This document shows, one piece after another, positions 57,310 to 64,000 of a DNA stretch of 64,000 bases. The notes under the pieces are model-generated. The model was not told where the DNA came from. It did not search any database and worked only from the letters and a program-made list of their open reading frames with translations. The position numbers were made by a program, and so were the translations under genes. Source of the stretch: Ziziphus jujuba (Eukaryota; Streptophyta; Magnoliopsida; Rosales; Rhamnaceae); assembly GCF_031755915.1 (NCBI RefSeq), contig NC_083386.1:4839501-4903500 (forward strand), written 5' to 3'. Positions within the stretch are counted from its first letter, which is position 1, and each line of letters starts with the position of its first letter.

Positions 57310-60100
57310 AACAATTACATAATTACAACCATATTCAATAGTTAAAATTATCAACAATGCTGAAAATCCATACAATACAGCACAAATAAAGATTCAATGA
57401 TAAATTCTTGACATTATATTTTCACCAACAATAAATCAACTTGCATAATATTTTCTATTTTGTTCAAACAAACAACTTATATTAATGGGGGACAAACCGC
57501 CACCATTGCTTCTCTATCTATATGTGTGTGTGTTTGCGAGAGCTTCAAAAGTTTGGAGTGGTAATTTTCTCAGCATTCACTTGTAACTCTACGATCTCAA
57601 ATTTTATGCTTTGTTTTTCTACTCATTCCCTCACTTGCTCCTCAAATGCTGGGGAAAAAAAAGTATGAGTATGTTCAAAAAATAAAAATTAAATATTACA
57701 AGACTAAAATTGAAATACCACCAAATTAATTAACGGATATCTAAATATAAAAATTATGATGAAAGTTTCCGTCATGCATTGTCATAATATATATGTTGTT
57801 TTATTATTAATAGTTTACTGAAATAAGATGATTCTTATAATGCAACCACGGCTGACCAAGAACAAAATAGTATCAAGGAAATTATTATGTACTAAACTAA
57901 GGATATAGATAACATAAAAACATCAAAATCAAAATAATTCAACTTAGTCATTCCTTAGTTGTTTTCTGTTAAACACAATGATTTTTAGTGAAAAAAAAAA
58001 AAACAAGAAATTTGACAGAAAAATATGCATAAACAAGAAAAAGAATTCAAGAACACTAGTTAAATGTTATAATACAAAAGACAGCTACTATGCAGACTGA
58101 TTAGTGTCTAAGCCACAGACCAATATTTTCTCTGTTGTATGTTTCCCCTATCTCAGACACAATAAAATTTTCTATTAAAAGATAATCTTAATTAAGTTCA
58201 TAAAGTATATGCTTACTGTCTTCAGTGTGCTGTTTGGTAAGAGGCTTTGGTTTTAAAAAAATTAACCATGTAATGGAAAGCATATTATGATTTAAGACAT
58301 TTGTTTGTGAGTATTTTAAAGCTTATATATATATATATATGAAAGGGAGAAGAAAAACGAAAAATGTGACAAAATAATTTTTTAAAATATTCAACTGAAA
58401 AACATAATTTAGTAACAGTATTCACAAACTATTAACACATTTTCATACTAATATTTATATTTTCTGAGCTAGTTTCTGCAGGCCCTTGCTTTTCTTTATG
58501 CCAGTTGGAATTCTACAACATGATCAAAGTTATAAATATATATATATATATATATATGTTATATTAATAATCCCTTTGTTATCAATGTATAATACATTGT
58601 AAATATTCCTTGTTATATATTAATATTTTATTCACACATAATAATGATGTCAACAAACTCTATCCCAAACAGCTAGAGTAGAATGTTTTTCATAGCAAAG
58701 AATGGAAATTTTGAAAGTAACATAAAACCCAACAATGATATGCTAGAATATGATAGAAAAAATAAAATAAAATAAATAGAGGCAAGACGGCTAGGATAAA
58801 TTCAATTAATTCATCACATCCACCATTTGCCTAGTTTCATAACCACAATAACCTACCATAAGACCTCTACCATTTGAATTGAATTTAACTCTACTTTAAT
58901 TGAGAAAGGAAATTTTAGTGCCAAGCAAATCCACAACGCAGAGCTGTTCCTAATTCGTATTTATTGATTTTCTTTTTTTGCCCCCGAAGAGGAGTAACAA
59001 CAATGACTTTTTTCATATTTTGAAAAAAAAAAAAAAAAAGAGTGTGACTTTTTTAACCATGCAGCAATCAAACTTAGCATACTATATGTGTAAGATGTGC
59101 ATAGGAGAGGCCACAGAATATTGCTTACCTAGCTAATGATAAGATGGAGCCTAGAGGTTCAAATAGGTAAATGTCTCCTTGTATATTCTTTCTTTGATTT
59201 CTATTCAAATGAACCAGAGCATATGAGAAATTTGGAAATTTTGCACCAACAGAAATAAACCACAAGAACTACTAACAACTAAATAACTACAAAAATATAC
59301 AAATAATAAAAAAAAATTAAGGACAAAATCATTGCATAAAATTCCCGAATTTCCTCACTTTTTATATATTTCAAGAGGCAATATAAAAGGTTCTATTTTG
59401 TTTCTTGGGTCAAGAAGTAGGAATATTAAACCATAACACCAATCCCCAGTGCCATTTCTCTCTATTTCTTTCCTTTTTTTTTTTTTTATACAGCGATAAT
59501 GACACTCACTTACTAGCATAGCATTAAAAAAATTATTTGCAATATTTTAATTATGCTACTTTGGACTTGACAATCTGCCTCCTTGTTATATTAATAAATA
59601 TAAATTAAGGATTGCAAGCTGACCATCATCATCCCCAATAACATGAATAAAATAAAGGTGAATTATTTACAAATGGCATTTACGAGGCAAACCAATTGTG
59701 ATTGTCGTGGGTTTTTTTTTTTTTTTTTTTGATAATGGGTTGTGGTTAGCTCTTTCAAGTTTTCGTATTGGTTTTCCAAACTAGGATAAAGAATTTAAGA
59801 TGATAATAGTTCTTATTTTATATATATTCCATTGCTTGTCATATTAATTTGTCTAGTTTCGTCTGCTGATAGCTACAAGGAATTTATTTATTCCTTCTGG
59901 GGACATATATGGCAAGCTAGCTCAAGTATATCGCGTAAATCTAATCAAACTAGTACTACTACTACATATTTTCTGAGTTCTACCTAGTAAATGGCCAGTC
60001 AAAAGTGCGTGTTCTAAATACATTTCTTTTAACAAGATTAGCAAAAGTCACACATGAACAGAGAGGAAAAACTAAACAACAAGGAAAGCCTATTGAAATA
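57310..60100. other. AT-rich region, possible introns of the Ulp1-type gene
   Basis: There is no convincing coding sequence except the doubtful exon at 57550-57655. It holds TA runs at about 58325-58340 and 58537-58557, A/T homopolymers at 59020 and 59711, and nothing else recognised. Confidence 0.4.
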
Positions 60101-60178
60101 ACATAATTTCATCAAATAGAATCGAAACTCGATTGAAAAGGAAAGCAGAGAGAGAGAGAGAGAGAGATGTATGTTTAC

Positions 60179-60490
60179 CTTAAAGCCCAATGGTGGCAAG
60201 AACACTGATGGTGGCAAGAAATGTTTAGGTGTCCCAAGAGGTATCAAAGCCAATGAAGGGTGTAAAATGGGGTGGATAAAAAGCCTTGTATGTCGTATGT
60301 ATGACTTTAGGTCTTCTAACCGTAGCAAATCAGCGGGACAGAGGCAAATTCGGAAACAATCTATCAAAAACGCTGGTGAACAGGACAATTTTTCTGATGA
60401 ATGAGATGGTGTTTTTTGGAAGGAAAGTGGAAAGGAAAGCCCTAGGTTTCTTTTAAAAGGGAAAATGGAACGGGAAAGAAGAGACAAAAA
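60179..60490 (-). other. Possible first exon on the minus strand
   Basis: This is a less AT-rich stretch that ends in a plausible donor (AAGGTAAAC, about 60176-60184, minus strand) and is preceded by TTTTAAAAGAAACCTAGGGC-type sequence such as plant 5' leaders have. Open frames exist on both strands with no recognisable domain. It could be the 5' exon of the Ulp1-type gene ending at 57172, or a captured fragment in a MULE. This is weak evidence. Confidence 0.22.
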
Positions 60491-60589
60491 AATAGAAAAA
60501 AAAAAAGAAAAAACCTAAATTTTGATAGTGAAAAAACATAAAAAAAGATTAAAAAAATAATAAAAGATATTTTGGTCTGAATAGGTTAA

Positions 60590-60675
60590 AAGTTGGCTAG
60601 TTTTTTAAAAAAAAAAAATTACTATTTTTCAAAAATGGATTTATATGGTGGCTAGTTTTCAAAAAAAAACCCAAG
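60590..60675. repeat. Possible MULE terminal region
   Basis: Two GGCTAGTTTT(C/T) motifs in T/A-rich context (60594-60606 and 60650-60661), ending in TTTTCAAAAAAAAACCCAA, resemble MULE terminal repeats. The matching left end was not found; the insertion of the chromovirus or LTRs may have removed it. Confidence 0.22.
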
Positions 60676-60689
60676 TTTGCTCCACCTTC

Positions 60690-62560
60690 AATGGACTCTA
60701 CAAGTTGTGGGCCATATTATAGGCCGATGCAGTTAATCTGGGCCTTTAAAGAAGCTTCTTAATGGTTGGCTCTAGAAGGTATGGCACCCCTTAACTCCCA
60801 CTGCCCTTTGAGGAATTTCCAAGTGCCGCAGCACCTTTTCAGGCATGAACTAAAAAGCATAACTCTGTATTGTCTTTATAATGGTAAAGAACAAAATGAT
60901 AATTATTATTGTTATTTTTTTGGTATTTATAAAGAGCAGAGTGCTAAAGAACTCAAATTTTGCTTCCTAAGAATAGTTTCCAAACAATTATAGATTGCCA
61001 TTTCAATATATGATAACAGAATTATTTAGAGCTCAAAAGTTTGAATTTCTCTAAACATATAATATAATAATAACCTAACAACACTACTAAAACAATATAA
61101 GAGAACAGAAATAAAGAAAAAAAGTTCTACTTGAATATGAAATCAAACAAACAAAAATAACTAAGCATGCTGGTTGAAATTCAAACTCATTTTTACAAAT
61201 TAACTTTGAAATGAGCCAATTATTATAATTTTAATTGAAATTTGAAAATTTATGCATGAATGTTTGTATTTACTTTTGAATGTATAAAAATAAAATGCAT
61301 CTTATGAAGAATAAGGTGAACATTTGAAGCTGAATGTGTTTATGTAAAATAGGTTGAGTAGGAAGTTTGTAAATATTATTATTATTATATTTTAATGTCA
61401 TCATTATTATGATGCTAATTACTAAGGTCTATTTTGCCAGGCTCTTCTGAATTATTATTATTATTATCATCATCATATTTCATTGTAATTGATAAATTAG
61501 ATCATTTATATATATGATGTTGTAATTTGTATTTAAATAAAATTTGTCTCTGTTTATGATGTTTTATTATGTTACAAGTTGAACACATTTATTGTTATTA
61601 TATTTGCATACAAATAACTTTCTAAGATTTTTTTACAAAATATAACTTAAATACAAAAAATTAATAATAATACTAATTGAACATGCCTAATTTAGTCAAA
61701 TTCATGTGCAGTGCATGTATTCAAAATTAGTACATATATACAATGATGTTTAAGTGAGGATATAATCAATTTTTTAAGTTGAAGATGGTTAACTTAATTA
61801 TTTAGACTCATTGAATTATATATATGTGATATGACATGTAATCCAATGGTCATAGATAATCAAATACACTTACAATTAGACTGACCTATGGTTTTAACAT
61901 TATGTACTCTTTTATAAGCTTATAGATTATTTCAACGCTTGAGCTTAAATTAAAATTCAATTAACAGTTTATTATGAATTTAATAACATATTAAAGTATT
62001 ACTTGGAAAAAATAAATTTTATATAAACCATAAACTATTAATGCATTTTTAAATTTTAGATTCTATAGCGATTCAAAGGCTAATAAATGAAATCTAATGG
62101 TAAAACTATTGGATCGATTTAATATGATATTTGATATACTAAAACCTTAGAATCATCTTGATGGAAAACCATCAAAATCTCCTTTATCAACATTTGGGTT
62201 GTTTTCACTATTAATATCTAAAAATGTATCAGGTTTATATAAATTCATACAAAGTTCACTTTATCATCCTAAAAATTTTAGTATTTGAATACTCATATAG
62301 TTCGTTCATACCTTTGTAAATCTTAGTCCTTGAAAAAATTTAAAGTTAATAATAAAAATTTGGATGTTATAACTATTAGGACATTTTAATAGGAAACTAA
62401 TTGAACATATATGGGATATATTCCAACATTTACATTTACATTTACACACGTCCAAAAGTATTATTTTCTCAAACTTTATTCTTCTTAATGAAAAGTTAAT
62501 AAAAACAAAAACAATATTGATTAATTTAGAACAGGGATAAAGCCACAAAGAAATTAGTAA
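60690..62560. other. AT-rich spacer, no gene seen
   Basis: There are short open frames only (60766-60993 is the longest) without recognisable domains. ATT repeats lie near 61375 and 61452. Confidence 0.4.
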
Positions 62561-62569
62561 CTCAATGTA

Positions 62570-62765
62570 GCCCTAAAATGCTTTTCAATGTGCAAAACAA
62601 TCCAACAATAATTTGAGCAACAAATGAAATATAATGTGCTATCAAATACCACAAGCAGAGAATATTAATTTAAAAAAAAAATTAATCTTCTTGATAATTT
62701 ACAAGGGAAATTCCAATTGCTTCAATATTTGTAACAGGCTACTCTTCAATATTTTGTTTTGTTTT

Positions 62766-62803
<38 letters not shown>

Positions 62804-63240
62804 GTCTTTTTAATTGTTTTTTGGTTTGTTTCTTGGCTACTCTGAGAAGGCTTGATGTAGAAAAATGGAATAGACCTTACAATTTACAAATATGTGCTTG
62901 AACTCTGCCATCAACATGTATCTGCAGCAATCCAAGAATAGAAATTATGATTAAATATATTCATTTTTCTTAAGGATCATGATTAAATTAATACTCTATA
63001 AGGGGTACATGTAATTGAAATGTATCCCACTTAAATGTTTTTCAATAATAATAAATTTGTGTAAAGATAATTTAAATATACTTTTGGTTTAATACTATAC
63101 CTCCTTTCTGAGCCATATTTCTTGAGGCCTGGAGGTCCCAACGAGCCATTAGTCTCCACAATAACCTATTACGTTAAACTAGGATAAAAATATAGTTCAA
63201 AGATAAACCAAGCCCATGAATTGTTGCTCAAGAAAAAAAA
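62570..63240. other. CNL-flanking segment, paralogous copy 3
   Basis: It matches 35720-35960 (AATTTGAGCAACAAATGAAA, ATAATGTGCT/TCTG, CAAGGGAAATTCCAATT) and 23150-23480 (GGAGGTCC then CGAGCCATTAGTCTCC and AACCTATTA). A 36-base T run at 62767-62802 has expanded inside it. No NB-ARC sequence follows within the window. Confidence 0.65.
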
Positions 63241-63707
63241 AAACATTATTGGTGCTAAAAAAGAAAAAAGAAAAAAATTATAACCCATGGCTAATTGGTT
63301 CAGGAGTCCAAATTTATACAACCATGGGTGTAAAATATATAGTTTTTGCATAAAGAAAAAAAAAAACCACAAAACAAAAATAAATTAAATGGGTGATATA
63401 TTTTGTTAAAATTAAAAAAATATGTGCGAGAACGAGATCTAAGGTTGAGATTATAGAATCTATGTCTCCAGATCGAGAGCATCGAAGAAATGGATTCAGA
63501 GACTCTTAGTGTTAGATGATGAGCTTTCGGTTGCAGGCTGACAAGGGGGGAAGAGAGAGACACCTACGGTACATAGTGGTAAAAAAAGTTTAATTAAAAC
63601 TGAAAAACGTTGCTATTTTAATATTCAAAGCATTAATTAGCATATATCCAAGAAATATTAATACCGTACAAATAAAAATATATAAGACTTTAATATATAA
63701 CATTTTA

Positions 63708-63763
<56 letters not shown>

Positions 63764-64000
63764 TTTTGCAAAAAGTCTAAAATTTGATTATAAATGATAA
63801 GAAAAATGCTGAGAATGCTATAAATATTTGTCACCACTCACTGGTGATAGAGTACCAATGCTACCCACATACCATATGATATTTTAATTAATTATCACTA
63901 AAAAAAAGTTTACCTTCTAATAATAGCTAGATTTTTAGCATAAAAAAATATATAAAAAAAATAAATGCCACCAATTAATAATTGCCACACTAGTAACCGG
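63241..64000. other. AT-rich spacer at the window end
   Basis: A/T homopolymers and an (AT)n run at 63709-63754. I see no gene. Confidence 0.45.

Noticed and set aside
60038..60487. A 149-residue minus-strand frame and a 77-residue plus-strand frame over the same stretch as real genes
   Set aside because: No domain is recognisable and the frames overlap on opposite strands. I kept only a weak note of a possible first exon.

Overview
This is a eudicot plant nuclear window: AT-rich, with plant LTR retrotransposons, plant hAT and MULE-type transposons, and coiled-coil NB-ARC LRR (CNL) disease-resistance genes of the RPS2/At4g27190-like type. The species cannot be fixed from sequence alone; a woody eudicot, possibly Rosales, is a guess. 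I see no clearly intact host gene. The window is a decayed resistance-gene cluster buried in nested transposable elements.

Bases 1-19295 hold one CNL gene on the minus strand, in pieces. Its CC-NB-ARC part (17851-19295) is intact in frame. It is cut right after the MHD motif by a Copia retrotransposon (9493-17850, target-site duplication GATAT). The LRR exon (8143-9492) has a frameshift and a stop. The next intron carries two nested solo LTRs, and a last LRR exon (1320-1568) runs into a truncated LTR at the window edge. The Copia element itself carries a solo LTR (11114-13875, duplication TCTAT).

Bases 19296-41004 hold CNL flanking sequence, present as at least three diverged copies (about 22.7-25.6 kb, 34.8-37.2 kb, 62.6-63.3 kb). 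Within it lie a solo LTR (25639-33166) that hosts a 4.6 kb hAT transposon (27009-31643, 8-bp duplication AAATTGAT; transposase frame broken only by two TAG stops), a 581-bp hAT-like MITE (35038-35618), a LINE 3' end with RNase H (36129-36670), and a second, badly eroded CNL (37230-39130).

Bases 41005-55530 hold a solo LTR and then one two-LTR member of the same family, a Ty3/Gypsy element on the minus strand. Its initiator-Met-tRNA primer site, reverse-transcriptase, integrase zinc-finger and chromodomain traces and polypurine tract identify the family as a chromovirus (Tekay/Del-like by inference) and give the sense direction of every solo LTR. Its internal region carries another solo LTR (47576-50815).

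Bases 55531-64000 hold a MULE-like transposase N-terminal remnant on the plus strand, a patch of degenerate palindromic minisatellite, and a Ulp1 (C48) cysteine-protease last exon on the minus strand. This is the layout of ULP-carrying MULEs. The rest is AT-rich spacer with a third copy of the CNL flank.

The 5-bp and 8-bp target duplications let the order of insertion be read: CNL gene, then Copia and the first LTRs, then LTR-in-LTR, LTR-in-Copia and hAT-in-LTR.
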